NCBI GenBank assembly: GCA_900312665.1
Contig: ONZQ02000012.1
Span: 128,540-192,539, forward strand
Length of the DNA: 64,000 nt
Reading direction: 5' to 3'
From: Cephalotrichum gorgonifer
Taxonomy: Eukaryota; Ascomycota; Sordariomycetes; Microascales; Microascaceae
Each line of letters begins with the position of its first letter. Position 1 is the first letter of the stretch. Under the pieces are notes generated by a model. The model was not told the origin of the DNA, did no database searches, and saw only the letters and a program-made list of their open reading frames with translations. Below, one piece after another: positions 20,355 to 31,958 of this stretch. The translations under genes and the position numbers were made by a program.

Positions 20355-23300
20355 GCTCGTGCCTTTCATTCAAGTGGATGTTGGGCCGCAATTGCAACGC
20401 CTTCTAATATTATTCCTTGGCCCCACAATGGGACTGTTGCCAAGGGGGAAAGAGCGGGTCTACCTGGATTAGGACTTGTGCAGGTTAATGCTTTGATGAG
20501 TCAAAGGGTATTCGTAGACGACTTATACATGTATAGACTCGGCACTTGACGCCATTTTGAGGTGGCGGCTCCCAAAAAAGCAGCAAGCGCTTGGCACCTG
20601 CGCTGATCCTCTCGTCAAGTCGTCGCCTCGCCCTGTTCCTCCTGCGCCACAAACGTTGCCAGTACGTCCGATGGACGGGAGCTTCCACCATTTCGCACCT
20701 TGATCATCATGACCGGCGCAGTGGAAGGTGCCGTCAGAGTTTCAACGCCACGTTATTCTCATGACCTAGACAAATCTGCCTGCCAGGGGCTGTATCTATC
20801 ATGGGCCCAGTCAGTCACTCCATACATCCAGAGTCATGGTGGCTTGTTTCGGTATCCATCCCCAGGACACCAAATCCCCACGGGGTCTGCGGGTGACCAA
20901 GCGGTGAGCCACCTTAGTGAGGCGACCCTTGAGGCGACCTTTGATTTGCGCATCGAACCCCGGTCCCTCAGGGAACCTCTCGTGCGGATTCGTCAATAGC
21001 ACCCTAGTACAATTCCCACCTGAGAGCTGCACATGGGCGAAATGGCCTCAAGGCGCCCCACCACCCGGGTGACGTCAAGAATCACCAATCCTAGTTCCTG
21101 CGGGAAGCCGACTTGCGGAGCATCGACTTGTGAAGCATACAGTACCCCGCAAACGACGGGTTTCTTGTGGGACGGGGAGATATTGTAGTTACTCGTACGA
21201 GCCGTCACTCGCTGGGGCCGGTCGGTGGCGATGCCCGTGAGAAAACATTCACTCTCTGGCTCCCTCCCGTGGGCGTAGTGGCACTCGTGCATCTAAGCGC
21301 GGGTCTCTTTGCCAGGTGTAACAGCTCACGGGGTGATGTTGAGGACAGCTCCGGATCACCTGCTACAAAAGACAACTCAACATTGGATGTCCAATTAAGG
21401 CTGGTTGGGACGTCATATTTCCCAATTTGAGGACTTACTCCTATTTGGTGGCTGTACCTATCCTGCGGCTTCCAAACCGATGAAGGATCTATCGCCATAT
21501 CACACCCACCCCCTTACAAGTAAGATTGAGGTAGGGATATCGTCACTATATCAGGCGGCAACAAGATCCGTCGACAACCATGTTGCTTCGATGCCTCCAT
21601 ATCCGTTCGCATCTGGCTATACGGGCCCTGCCTCAGTGGCCTGCATCTTGTGCTCCGGGATCTCGGGTACCCGCGTTGCCTCATTCCCCCCTTATATCTA
21701 GAAAGCGCCAAGGGCAACAGAGCCACTATAGGTTTCACCCTTGAGGCACTTACACAAGCTGTGGCAGGCGTGACGCCGTCCGGGATGCGTGTTCTCAGCA
21801 CCCTCCCCTTCCTTTCTCACCTTGGCTTTCCATGCAGGAATCTTCAGCACGACCGTGACTCATGGAGAGGAAACCTTTTAGTTTCCGCAGGTAATCAGCA
21901 TGCAAAAGGGCCCTTTACACATCTTGTGATGTGTGTGTGTGTCCTGAAACGTGTGCGTCTCTCCCGTGCCCGCGTGGCGAGTTATCAGGAGGGGTGTCCC
22001 CGGCAGTTGCAGGCGACATCTCAATGTGGGAAATATCTGGACGTACCTGGGAGCCTGCACTCCATCCCGTCAGACCAAATCTGTCCGGAAGGTTACTCTC
22101 CTTGACTAGGACACGCACTGAGGGGTGAACGGACAAGCGCCCTCAGACCACCTCTCCATGCCCGTTCCCATGGCTATGAGCAAGCCAACCCAGTACGTAG
22201 GATTCGATCGGAGACTCAGCAGCCGGGTGGCTGCTCCTCAGGTGGCGCGGGAAGTAAATTGCCTAGCCCCCCCTTTCTTCCTTCCTCCCCATGACATTGT
22301 CTCTAACCCCCCTTCGCCAGATAAGCAGGCAGCAGCTGTGCGTGACGCGAGGAACGCAAGATGACCCGAGCAAAGATGGGCGGCCGTAGGAGAAAGACAA
22401 AATGTCCAACGCTCTCCTTAGGGAACCGTCTCTTTTAGTTCGCCTGGGGCAAAGAGATCTCGTACTGGTGACTGTTAGGTGATAAAGATGGAGCATATCC
22501 CCTTGCGAGTCTCTCGCTCCCTACCCTGGTTTGTATGCAAGGGGCACGCGATCGGATCTCGGGATGCCCACAGACAGGTAGCATCGCTGGGTGGTATTTT
22601 GCCGGAGGGGGGGTTGCTTGTATGTGAGTGATGCCGGGACTTGGCGGCGGGCCCGTCCCCTCTGACTTCAGAGGATACCCGTTTTCCTGGGAGCCTAGGG
22701 GGGTGACGAGACTGAGATGAGGCTCGCTAAGGGGAGGATGGCCTTATCCTGCGGGCGGTGTACTAGACAGGAGAGGATGGTGTGCATTCAGGCTGAATCG
22801 GGGAGAGCGGTTCACGTAGGGACCCTATTTGCTGGACATTGGAGATGTATCGATAGTATTATGGCGATATGGGGGGGCCAGAGTAGTTGTTAATGAGACG
22901 AAAAATGGCCTGGGCCTGGGCCTGGGCGTTGTCCCGGGTGGAGAGTGCTCGCAAGGGGGGTCACGACTCTCCATGCGTGCTCAGATCAGGGTGTTAAACA
23001 CTCTCTTGGCGGACATGTTTGTACCGGGACGATGAGCATTTTAATTCAATATTAATACTTGCGAACGCGGAATACTATCCCGTAGCCCGGGCGAAAGACA
23101 AACCAAGTACACTTACAGAAATAGACTTGGGACTAAAACACGGCGTTACTCGGAAGAATAAAGGATATGCTGATAGGAAGGGAGTATTTTTCTCTCTCTT
23201 CTTCTTCGGGGTTACTACGGCGAGTAGGGATCGACGGGATCGTGGGGGCCGCCTGAGGAATAAGGAGCGCATCCTACTTGTACGACGAGCGGGCTACTTG

Positions 23301-23776
23301 TAGGAGAGGTATGGGCCAAGTTGTAAGTTCGGCTGGGCTCTCTCGTATGCCCACCCTATTGGGAACTCGCGTGGCGCGATCACCGGTCTGGGAGGGCCGA
23401 TCAGGGCCCGAGCTGCCGCCGCCGTTTTTAATGGCCTCGCCCGGGGGCTCGGAGTAGGCCTGAGCGGCGGACGTGAAGCACTGACCCTGGGCCCGGCGAC
23501 ATCGAGAGGTCGATTAGTCCCCGGCGCGGGAATTTCGTCTCTTGCTGCTTTTCATCCCGCCCCCGCCGGAGTACATACATACATGTATTGTAAGAGACCA
23601 AGACAGGCTGGTTCATACGCCCTCTTTTGCTCCGAGACCAAATCCAACCTCTCCACTCCCACCCACCCACCCCCCTTGGAACTAATACAGGTAAGCCAAG
23701 GATGAAGAATCGGCTAGAAAAAAAAAAGGCGGGGCGGGTTTGCGGGCTCGACTCCGACGGATATATTAAGGGATCC

Positions 23777-23825
23777 AGGAACAAGAACAGGAACAGGAAC
23801 AGGAACAGGAGCAGGGTCAGGAACG
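23777..23825 (+). repeat. GGAACA hexanucleotide microsatellite
   Basis: About seven imperfect units of GGAACA, with AGAACA and GGAGCA/GGGTCA variants at the ends. Confidence 0.85.
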
Positions 23826-25557
23826 GGTGGACCAAGCGGACCGGGCGGAGGGAACCCAGGATTTAGGTAAAAAATATAAATATATATATGAAGAGTATTA
23901 AGATGGAGATGGGTAATGGGCCATGAGGGCACCACCTCTACAGCCGAGCACCACCAGGTTTCTTCATGGGCGAGGAAATAGTAAGTATTACATAGACGAG
24001 GAGCAAGGGGTTAGCTATGGACTCGTGCTTGACTGGATCGATCCCACGTCGCTGAGCGGTCGGCTAGAAGGCCGGTGGGCCCATCGCTAAGCTAGTAATA
24101 CCGAAGATGGGGGGAAAAAATGGTTGTGATAATACCTGTAGTGGGCATTACCGAATTCTGGACCCGGAAGACCTCGTCGGGTGGATAGCAGGGTCGCATC
24201 TTGGCACCTTCGGATATTAAGGTACAGCAGAGAGGTGATATTGGGTGGATCAAAGGGGTAATATCTCACGGGAAGGAAATACGAGAGAGGAATATGTACT
24301 TGCTTGTATGGACGGGTGGGATAAACGTAACGGGTGAGACAACGACCGCGGCGACGGGCGGAGGGAGAGAATACAAGTACGGAGTACGGAGGTGCGAGAG
24401 GGCGATCCGGGAAGCTGGAATCTCGGAGATGGGGACCTGGAAGAGGCACGTGTTTCATGTCGTCCTTCTCAAGATATGAGGAATCTCTATATGTAGTATC
24501 CATACAAGTATAGGAAAGGAAAAGGGAAGGGAAGACGAGGGCACAGACTGGTTTGGCGCTGAGATGGTCTCAGGTACTCAGTAGTACCATCTGTAGATGT
24601 TACGCAAAAGTTTCCACACGTGTGTGGGTTGGTGAGCTTGTTCCCGTCCACTCTGGGCGTTTCTTGCCTGTTCCCTGTTTCCCGTTTTTCGTTATCAGGT
24701 TCCTCCTTCCTTTTCAGCAGCAGATTCTTCAGCTCCCGGGCGTACCTACTCGTACCCCGTATTGCCTCTTTTGCAGAAGCACACATGAACTGTAATTTCG
24801 CGAGCCAGAATCCTGTGCTAGCAGCAATCCAGAAATATTAAAACAGTGAGAAAAAGAAGAAAGACCAGAGGCCTTTTCGAAGACTATCTCATCCCATCCC
24901 TGCACGTCTGAACGGTGAAGCCCGAAAATACGAGTAGTTATCGCCGCTAATGGAGGCGGTCTAACAATACTCCGACGTATTCTCAGCTCGACTTGTCTGC
25001 AGATTTCAGCCCGGATCGCACACATGGCATGGCGCTGGCGCTTTAAGCTTTAAGCTTTTTCTTCCCACGCCATTGACAAACAGGGCCTTGGCGGGCCTGT
25101 GGGTACGATACGAGCACCTGTACGGAGTAGGCGTCCACGTTCTAATAGTGTGTTCTTCTCCTTTGCGCAGGATCGGCGCTTGTGCCAACACATTTGCCGT
25201 GGGGCTACCTACGCAGTAGCACCTGTGCCAGAATATGATACATGGGTCCTCATACCTCATGCGTGCCTGAGCAGAGTACATCCTCTGGAAAGTGTAAGGA
25301 CTGAGGATTGAGGACTGAGTATTAGTCCATAGTAAGTAAGGATTATATGTAAGTATACGTTTGTAGTTTGGGTATGAGAACCTTCTGGGGTTCAATTTTT
25401 GTTGGACCCAACCAAGCCTGCATCGATACAAGAGACGCAAGTACATCCGACAGAGTACTTACTTGCAGACCAGAGCGCCCGCCCACATGAACTGATATGA
25501 GATGGAATGGACCCGCACGCCTCTCTCATGCTCTCTCTCTGCTCCGTCTACCTGCAT

Positions 25558-25577
25558 ACGAGTGAGTACTCGCTCGT
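25558..25577. repeat. 20-bp near-perfect palindrome
   Basis: ACGAGTGAGTACTCGCTCGT reads as its own reverse complement except for one mismatched pair. Contains the ACGAG/CTCGT word common in the non-coding parts of this window. Confidence 0.75.
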
Positions 25578-26861
25578 ACCTGAGGATTGACGATCTTGGC
25601 CTATGCCAACTTTATCTTCACCACGAACACGCACACGCACGCGCGCATGCACCCAGCGCAGCGCAACACAACACAGCACACCGCAGCGGAGCACGCACAT
25701 GTTGAGTCGACTACGTCACTGATCCTACCAACACGATTCTACTGGAGTGAGACAAGCCCATTTCCCCATTCTCCCCCGCCACCCTCTCGTTGGACAGTCC
25801 TGGGTATCAGCGGAATCTCTTTCCGTCAAGTCAGCTCTCACGGTCCCGCACACCAGGAGGCAACACAAACTCCGTCGGCTGGACCTCGAGATACGGCCAC
25901 TCTTACTTGGCCTTGACAATCTCTTTCTCTCCCGCCCACTGATTCTTCGAGGACGAACGTCGTACAGAGTGCAGGGCGTACATCTCATCTTACAAGTACT
26001 CCCTGCTTCTGTACTCTGGTACCTCTTGCCTCTGCCGTCTTCGCCATTGCTCGTTCTTCGTTTATTCTTCTAAAACACCCGTACACACACGCCCCACCCC
26101 CCCTTCCTCCTCCCCCTTCCTCTCGAGCCTCGCCCCCAAGACAAGGCCCAAGACAAGGCCCAGGAACCGCAGGGCGTGTGTCTCTAATCACGAGAGTGCA
26201 TGCCCTACACCTACTCCTGCAATACAAGTACAAGTAAAGAAGGCGGCAAATATATCCCCGAACGGAGTACTCTACCGCCCGCACCCTCCGTATTATATTT
26301 CCTTCCCACCCTTCCCACCTCCCACCCTCCCCCTCGACGAACCTCCAACAGGCAAGTAGGCGCACATGCCTATCGCGCTAATCTCTCCCCCCCGGGCACA
26401 TTCGAGGCGCGAGATGATACGCTGTTCCCGATAGGCAGCACCACCACCACTACGTTGTCAAACACGTCGGATGTGGACGGAGAGGATTAAGAACCACCGA
26501 GGACAAAAACGACGACGTCACCAGGATCTGGTCACTTCAAATCTCTCTATTCTTTTTATTTTGTTCTATTTTTGTCGGAGCCTTTTTTTTCTTCTCTTCT
26601 TGTTTCCAACTGCGTTCCATTCCATCCAAAGGATACAACTTTTCTCGTCTTCACATGCCACAGCCGCCGTGGAATACCCGATAATACTGGCTGCTCTCCA
26701 GAGAATGAGTGTAAGGGGACGAGAGTGGGACGATACGAAATTCTACCCGGACGAGTACGAGCACGAGCACGAGAACGCGTAAGAGAATTGCCTGTACAGC
26801 CTCAGGCTCCCCCAAACCTGAACAGGGACGGTGCGGCATACGCCGGATATCGACGCTCGTG

Positions 26862-29800
26862 ATGCAGTCGCACCTCCAAACGCCCGTGGACGACGGTGGC
26901 AGCGAGCCTATCGCGGAGGGCCAAAGGGCGGATGGTCACCTGCTCCAACCGCAACCACCACCACCACAACAACCACAACCGCAGCCACAATGGCAGCATA
27001 ATCTTAGCCCCGGTGTAAGCGTGACCGCGTCGGGGGGGTGCGCTACCCTCCCTCTCGATCTCCACGACGGCGACGGCCAAGATAACGATAACGACACCGC
27101 CGCCGAGGAGAATAAAGACTTCTTCTCCGCATGCTCATGCTCGTCGGCCCCGCTGTCCTCGTCGTCCGCATGCTCGATCTCGTCTCTGTCGGCGTCGGCG
27201 TCGGCGTCGGGTCTCTCTCACTCGCTCTCCGTGTTGGCCAGTACGAGCACGCCGCTCTCCATGGAAGGGAGCGACAGTTACTACCTAGACAATGTCGAGA
27301 GCGGGAGCGCAGGCGCGAGAGAGGGTGAAGGCGACAAGGCACCACCAGGGCCCCGGAAGCTTGGTCGGCCACCGACGCCATTTGACGCCATGGCAGGATT
27401 TCCCCTTCCCCATTACCAGTCCGAGATGACGCTTGACCGGGTTGTGACATCACCGCTACGGAATGCCCTGAATCCTGACCTGGGCTTGGACGAGTCAGGG
27501 CCGGGATTGGACCCGAATGGGGATGATAAGGATAAGGATAAGGACCACCACGATAACGCACGGATTTCTCAGAACCCACCACTCTCAGTCGCGCTACCAC
27601 ACTTAATACCACCACCACCACCGCAGCCACCGCAGCCACCGAGTCCGCCTGTTTCCGAGCCCGACACCGTGCCCAAACCCGAGCATGTGCCCGAGCAGCA
27701 CGAAGACGAGCACAAGCCACAAGATATGCCGGCGCCGCCACGAAACGAAAAAAGCCCTCGAGATGAGACCTCTTTGACCTGCGTCTGCGCCCGAAAATGC
27801 GACGATACTGCACAGAACGCACAGCCCGAATCTTCCGCAGCCAAACAAGAGAGGTGTTCATGTTCCTCCCGAGTGTCGGTTGTTGTGTGTCAGCAGCCAA
27901 ATCGGGAAGGGACACCGCAGCTGCAGGAGGGACAGGGACAAGGACAAGGTCACTCGCCACAACAACAAACAGGGCCTGACTCTGATTGCTGCCCCTCCGA
28001 CCCACTAAAACATTCTAATACTAGCAGCACCTCTGGGCCGCATGCCCCTGAGCACGACAGCCACAGAACTCTGATTGACCCGTCCGCTTCGGCGCCTAAT
28101 TCCGGCAATATCGGTAATGCCGCTGTCGCCGCCCTAACCCAGGAAACTAATAGCAATACGAACCCCACTGCTACTAGTAGTAGTAATACGAGCACGGGCA
28201 CAGGCGCAGGCACAGGTACAGGCACGGGTACGAGCACAGGCGCCAGTAATCCAAACCCAAACTCCCAAAATAGCAGCCAGACGATCACTGCATCTCGTGA
28301 TCCGCCCCTTTCGTCCCTGATTCCGCCATCATCCCATCCCTCAACTTCAGCCTCATCATCTTCACCATCGTCACCCTCGCCCTCGCCTGCGCCCTCACTC
28401 CCGCGGTCCGTATCCAACAGCGCTCCCATTCGCATCGAGCACCCGATCCCCGAAATCAACCCCAAAACAGGGGCCTTCCTCGGGAACATCGCACAGCTTG
28501 AGGCCACCGCCGAACGCCTATCGTCCGCGACCACCTCGATCGACGACGCCATCCGCGATCTGCATGCAGAGCTGAAACGTAGCGACAGTCAACGGTCGGC
28601 TGCCGCCTTTGCCCGCGCCGGCATTCAACCCTGGGAGCGCGAGCTCGACGACTCTGACCCCGCCTCCCGTCTCGGCCGATCCGGCCTTTTCAGGCGTCTC
28701 TCGGCCTCGGCCGCCCTCGCGAGGCACTCTACATACTCGGGACGCCCTACAGCTCCCGCCACCACCGCCGCCGCCGCTACCAACCGGCCCGCGCGGTACC
28801 GTCTACGGTCGGGATCGCTCAACGCCGTGGCGCAGACGCGTGCAGATATGGAGCCATACATGTCGCGTACCGGTCCGGGCAAGGGTTCCGTCAGGAGCGT
28901 GAGGTCGGGCAAGCTGTCTCTCGCCGAAATCGTCGAGAGCCAGCCCCTGCGCCTGACACAGGCCGCCCTGGACGCCGCCGACCGCTCTAACCTGGCGGAA
29001 GAGGACGACGACACCATCAGGCCCCAGGCCGGCCAGGACAGGACCCCAAGGAGGGAGTCCTTCACCCCCAACACCGACGCCTTCCACGCCATGATGAATC
29101 CCACCGGCGTACAGACGGGCCGTGACCTCGGCTACGACCATCCCCCACAGCGACCGGTGCACCTTGTTGCCGCCGCCGGGGACCAACAACGCCCTTCGAC
29201 ATCTGCGTCGAACGCGAGCTCGACCCACCTGAACGCTGCGTTCCGCGATTTTGATGGCGTGCATTTCGACCCTGAAGCCAACTCTACGTCGCCTCCAATG
29301 TCCCCTCCGTCGCAGCCATCGCTGCAACGACCGCAGGCACTGATGCACGACGAGTTGCATTTCTCGTCCCCTCATCAAGAACACTTGGACCTGGATTTTA
29401 ACTCTCACCATCAAGAACCTCTGGACCTGGCCTTTACCTCTCCACACCCAGGCCCTTCAGACCTGCCCTATACCCCTCCCCATCAGGACACTCCGGATCG
29501 GCCTTACGCCGCTCCCCATCCAGCTCCCGTGGCAAGCCCGCCAATGCCTCGCCCCACATCATACCTCAACCCCGAAACCGGGCAGGAGATGCTATTCTAT
29601 CCTGCTCGCGTCCCGGCAATGCTGAGTCTGCCGCCGAAGCTGTCCAAGAAGCCCAAGGCCGCCGCCAGGAATCAGAGGCAGTCTCATGTCCTCAGCACCA
29701 TGCCGGAGATAGCCAGGCAGTCCGGCGCTTCCTGGCTCCCTGATCCGCTCGGGGGCCACGCCGAGACGTCCCTCTCCCAACCAATGTCCCTGAGTGACGC

Positions 29801-31958
29801 CTTCGCCGACATGACCGGCGAAACCCCGAGGCCTGAGAGTGCTCATAACGGCTCCGCGCCCGAAGGCGGCGCTTCTAGAGGTGACGCACCCGAAGAGACG
29901 AATGCCTTGGGCCCGAACCATGGCGCCCCTGAAATCCAGGTCACCCCAACATCGGCGGAGCAGAATATCGATGACGGTGAGGTGCAGCCCGCCGTTCCGC
30001 GACCGCTCAAGGATGGAGATGTCGATCGTGGCACTGGTGTTGATGTCCGGAAGTCGCGTATGAGCCGACCCATGAGTTCCTTGCCGCCCCAGCTGCGGGC
30101 TAGCGCCTTCTTCGACCTGCCCTCGACTTCGACTCAGCTCAAGGTGAAGGATGGCTCTGCCATGGCCACCCTCGACCACTTGCTCGATGCCTCTACCCAT
30201 GCGCCTGTGAGCGCCTTTACAGACCACCTGGTCGCCGGTAAGCTTGGTTCCGAGGTCTACGGCGCCGAGAAGAAGCGGTCCCCGTCGCCCAGAGCGCAGC
30301 CCGTGTCGCAGCCGCCCACCCCTGCGGTCCCAGAGAAGAAGAAGCGTGCGAGCTTCTTCCATCGTCTGAAGAAGAGCGAGGACAAGGGTCGGAAGAACGA
30401 CCAGAATGAATCAGCGACTCCTGAATCTGGTTCCTCTAGCGGTGTCGACGATGAGGCTCTACCCCCAGGAGCCGTGGGCTACGCGACGCTGAGCCCCGAC
30501 ACCGACGAGTTCGACGACAACCACGTGGGCTCTGACGACGGGAAGGATTCGGACTGCACGGGCGAGGAGAACGGCGAGGAGGAGGGCGAGGAGTATCATG
30601 GCCCGCCGACGACCCTCCTCGCCGAGCTGCTGATCAGGAAACAGCAGCAGAAGAACCGGACGAAACCGCTCTACCAGACCTTCCCTAACGGCATGCACTC
30701 CACCCTGCTCGAGCTGGACGCTGTCGCCGAGGCGCAGCGGAAGACCCGGAAGGGTAGGCGGGTGAATCTAGCATGGGAGGAGCGCGATCCGATGCTCGAC
30801 GACGGAGAGTCCGAGGACGAGGACGTACCACTCGGGGTCCTCTTCGCCGCCGCGGCAGACCTGAACCGGCCCGTGGGTCTCATGGAGAGGCGCGAGATGG
30901 AAGAGAATGAGCCCCTCTCCCAACGAAAGGCCCGTCTCCAGGGCCAGGATACCGGCCATAACATCAACAGGCGTACGCTGATGTTGAACCCCGCGACGAG
31001 GATGAGCGCCAACCGGCTTTCGCAGATGCCGCCGTTCGGAGGCGTTCCCAACCACCAGAGGCAGCCGTCATCTGGGGGCGCTGAGCAGGAGGAGGATAAG
31101 GATGATGAGATCGAGGGGGAGACGCTCGGCGAGAGGATGCGCAGGCTGAAGAAGCAGGAGGAGGAAAGCCTGCCCACGGCGCGACCCGTCAGCGCCGCCT
31201 TCTCCGCCGAGCTGCTGAGCCAGTTCGGGGACCTCGAGGATGAGAAGAATGACGAGGAGGAGGCAAAGAAGGGCGGCGACGGGGAGGGGGAAGGGGAGGA
31301 GGAGGAAACACTCGGCCAGCGGCGGCGGAGGCTCCAGGCTGAGCGGGAGGGCAACAAGCAGCAGCCTCCCAGGCCCGCGGTCGCCAAGCGGCTCAGCCTC
31401 GCGGACATACTTTCCGCGCACCCCGTCCGGGACACCGCGACCTACGAGCAAGAGCGGCGGGCGCAGGCGCGGCGGGCACAGGAGGAGATGCTCGTGGTGA
31501 AGAAGGCGCAGGAGGAGAAGCTCGCGGCGAAGAAGGCGCAGATGTCTAGGGCCATGACCGGCCCGGGCTCCGGGACCGGCACGGGCTCCGGGAGCGGCGG
31601 GTTCAAGAATGGACGGTTCAACGACGGGGCGGCTGGCGGATGGTCCGTTGGTCAGGGGTCGGCGGCGGCGAGCCCCGTGATGGGGTCCTACGTCGCGGGC
31701 CAGTACCCCGTGACAGCCTCGCCCTACGGTGCAGTCCAGTATCCCGTGGCGGCCTCGCCCTACATGGCAGGCCAGTATCCCGTCGCGGCCGGACAGTATT
31801 ACGCCGCCGGGCAGTACGGCATGGCGGGACAGGCTCAGTACGGTGGCGGGATGGCACCGCAGCAGGGGTGGTACGCGCAGCAACACATGGGGATGCCGAT
31901 GAACCCGGATGGTCGGACGGATATGATTGATCAGTGGCGATACGGCGTGCGGCAGTAG
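26862..31958 (+). CDS. Large low-complexity filamentous-fungal protein, 1,698 residues, intronless
   Basis: Start is the ATG at 26862; the frame stays open to a TAA at 26712 but has no upstream ATG. The first 560 residues are disordered and rich in P, Q, S and T, with SAS, PPPPPQPPQPP and GTGTGTGTSTG runs. More conserved-looking segments: residues about 540-580 (a helix ending in DDAIRDLHAELKRS), a DAFHAMMNPTGVQTG motif near 745, LPPKLSKKPKAAARNQRQSH, GYATLSPDTDEFDDN, TTLLAELLIRKQQQKNRTKP followed by YQTFPNGMHSTLLELDAVA, NRPVGLMERREMEENEPLSQ, and ETLGERMRRLKKQEEES with a parallel ETLGQRRRRLQAER. About 1530-1560 is a KKAQEEK coiled coil. The tail has QYPVTASPY, QYPVAASPY and related repeats. 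No transmembrane segment. Function unknown; it looks like a scaffold, which is inference. Confidence 0.82.
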   Translation: MQSHLQTPVDDGGSEPIAEGQRADGHLLQPQPPPPQQPQPQPQWQHNLSPGVSVTASGGCATLPLDLHDGDGQDNDNDTAAEENKDFFSACSCSSAPLSSSSACSISSLSASASASGLSHSLSVLASTSTPLSMEGSDSYYLDNVESGSAGAREGEGDKAPPGPRKLGRPPTPFDAMAGFPLPHYQSEMTLDRVVTSPLRNALNPDLGLDESGPGLDPNGDDKDKDKDHHDNARISQNPPLSVALPHLIPPPPPQPPQPPSPPVSEPDTVPKPEHVPEQHEDEHKPQDMPAPPRNEKSPRDETSLTCVCARKCDDTAQNAQPESSAAKQERCSCSSRVSVVVCQQPNREGTPQLQEGQGQGQGHSPQQQTGPDSDCCPSDPLKHSNTSSTSGPHAPEHDSHRTLIDPSASAPNSGNIGNAAVAALTQETNSNTNPTATSSSNTSTGTGAGTGTGTGTSTGASNPNPNSQNSSQTITASRDPPLSSLIPPSSHPSTSASSSSPSSPSPSPAPSLPRSVSNSAPIRIEHPIPEINPKTGAFLGNIAQLEATAERLSSATTSIDDAIRDLHAELKRSDSQRSAAAFARAGIQPWERELDDSDPASRLGRSGLFRRLSASAALARHSTYSGRPTAPATTAAAATNRPARYRLRSGSLNAVAQTRADMEPYMSRTGPGKGSVRSVRSGKLSLAEIVESQPLRLTQAALDAADRSNLAEEDDDTIRPQAGQDRTPRRESFTPNTDAFHAMMNPTGVQTGRDLGYDHPPQRPVHLVAAAGDQQRPSTSASNASSTHLNAAFRDFDGVHFDPEANSTSPPMSPPSQPSLQRPQALMHDELHFSSPHQEHLDLDFNSHHQEPLDLAFTSPHPGPSDLPYTPPHQDTPDRPYAAPHPAPVASPPMPRPTSYLNPETGQEMLFYPARVPAMLSLPPKLSKKPKAAARNQRQSHVLSTMPEIARQSGASWLPDPLGGHAETSLSQPMSLSDAFADMTGETPRPESAHNGSAPEGGASRGDAPEETNALGPNHGAPEIQVTPTSAEQNIDDGEVQPAVPRPLKDGDVDRGTGVDVRKSRMSRPMSSLPPQLRASAFFDLPSTSTQLKVKDGSAMATLDHLLDASTHAPVSAFTDHLVAGKLGSEVYGAEKKRSPSPRAQPVSQPPTPAVPEKKKRASFFHRLKKSEDKGRKNDQNESATPESGSSSGVDDEALPPGAVGYATLSPDTDEFDDNHVGSDDGKDSDCTGEENGEEEGEEYHGPPTTLLAELLIRKQQQKNRTKPLYQTFPNGMHSTLLELDAVAEAQRKTRKGRRVNLAWEERDPMLDDGESEDEDVPLGVLFAAAADLNRPVGLMERREMEENEPLSQRKARLQGQDTGHNINRRTLMLNPATRMSANRLSQMPPFGGVPNHQRQPSSGGAEQEEDKDDEIEGETLGERMRRLKKQEEESLPTARPVSAAFSAELLSQFGDLEDEKNDEEEAKKGGDGEGEGEEEETLGQRRRRLQAEREGNKQQPPRPAVAKRLSLADILSAHPVRDTATYEQERRAQARRAQEEMLVVKKAQEEKLAAKKAQMSRAMTGPGSGTGTGSGSGGFKNGRFNDGAAGGWSVGQGSAAASPVMGSYVAGQYPVTASPYGAVQYPVAASPYMAGQYPVAAGQYYAAGQYGMAGQAQYGGGMAPQQGWYAQQHMGMPMNPDGRTDMIDQWRYGVRQ

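Larger units (their letters stand above)
18476..26861. other. 8.4-kb gene-poor region
   Basis: No reading frame in this stretch shows a domain, a codon pattern like the neighbours, or splice-linked continuation. It contains the promoter of the 599-residue gene at its left end and a long pyrimidine-rich leader (25,900-26,860) before the large gene on the right. It is not AT-rich as heavily RIP-mutated DNA would be. Short words of the type TACTCGTA, ACGAGTA and TACAAGTA are frequent, some as hairpins (20324-20354, 25558-25577). A (GGAACA)n microsatellite sits at 23777-23825. Confidence 0.55.

Noticed and set aside
26715..26861. Upstream in-frame extension of the 1,698-residue protein
   Set aside because: Open, but contains no ATG; possible only if an upstream exon is joined, and no convincing donor was found.
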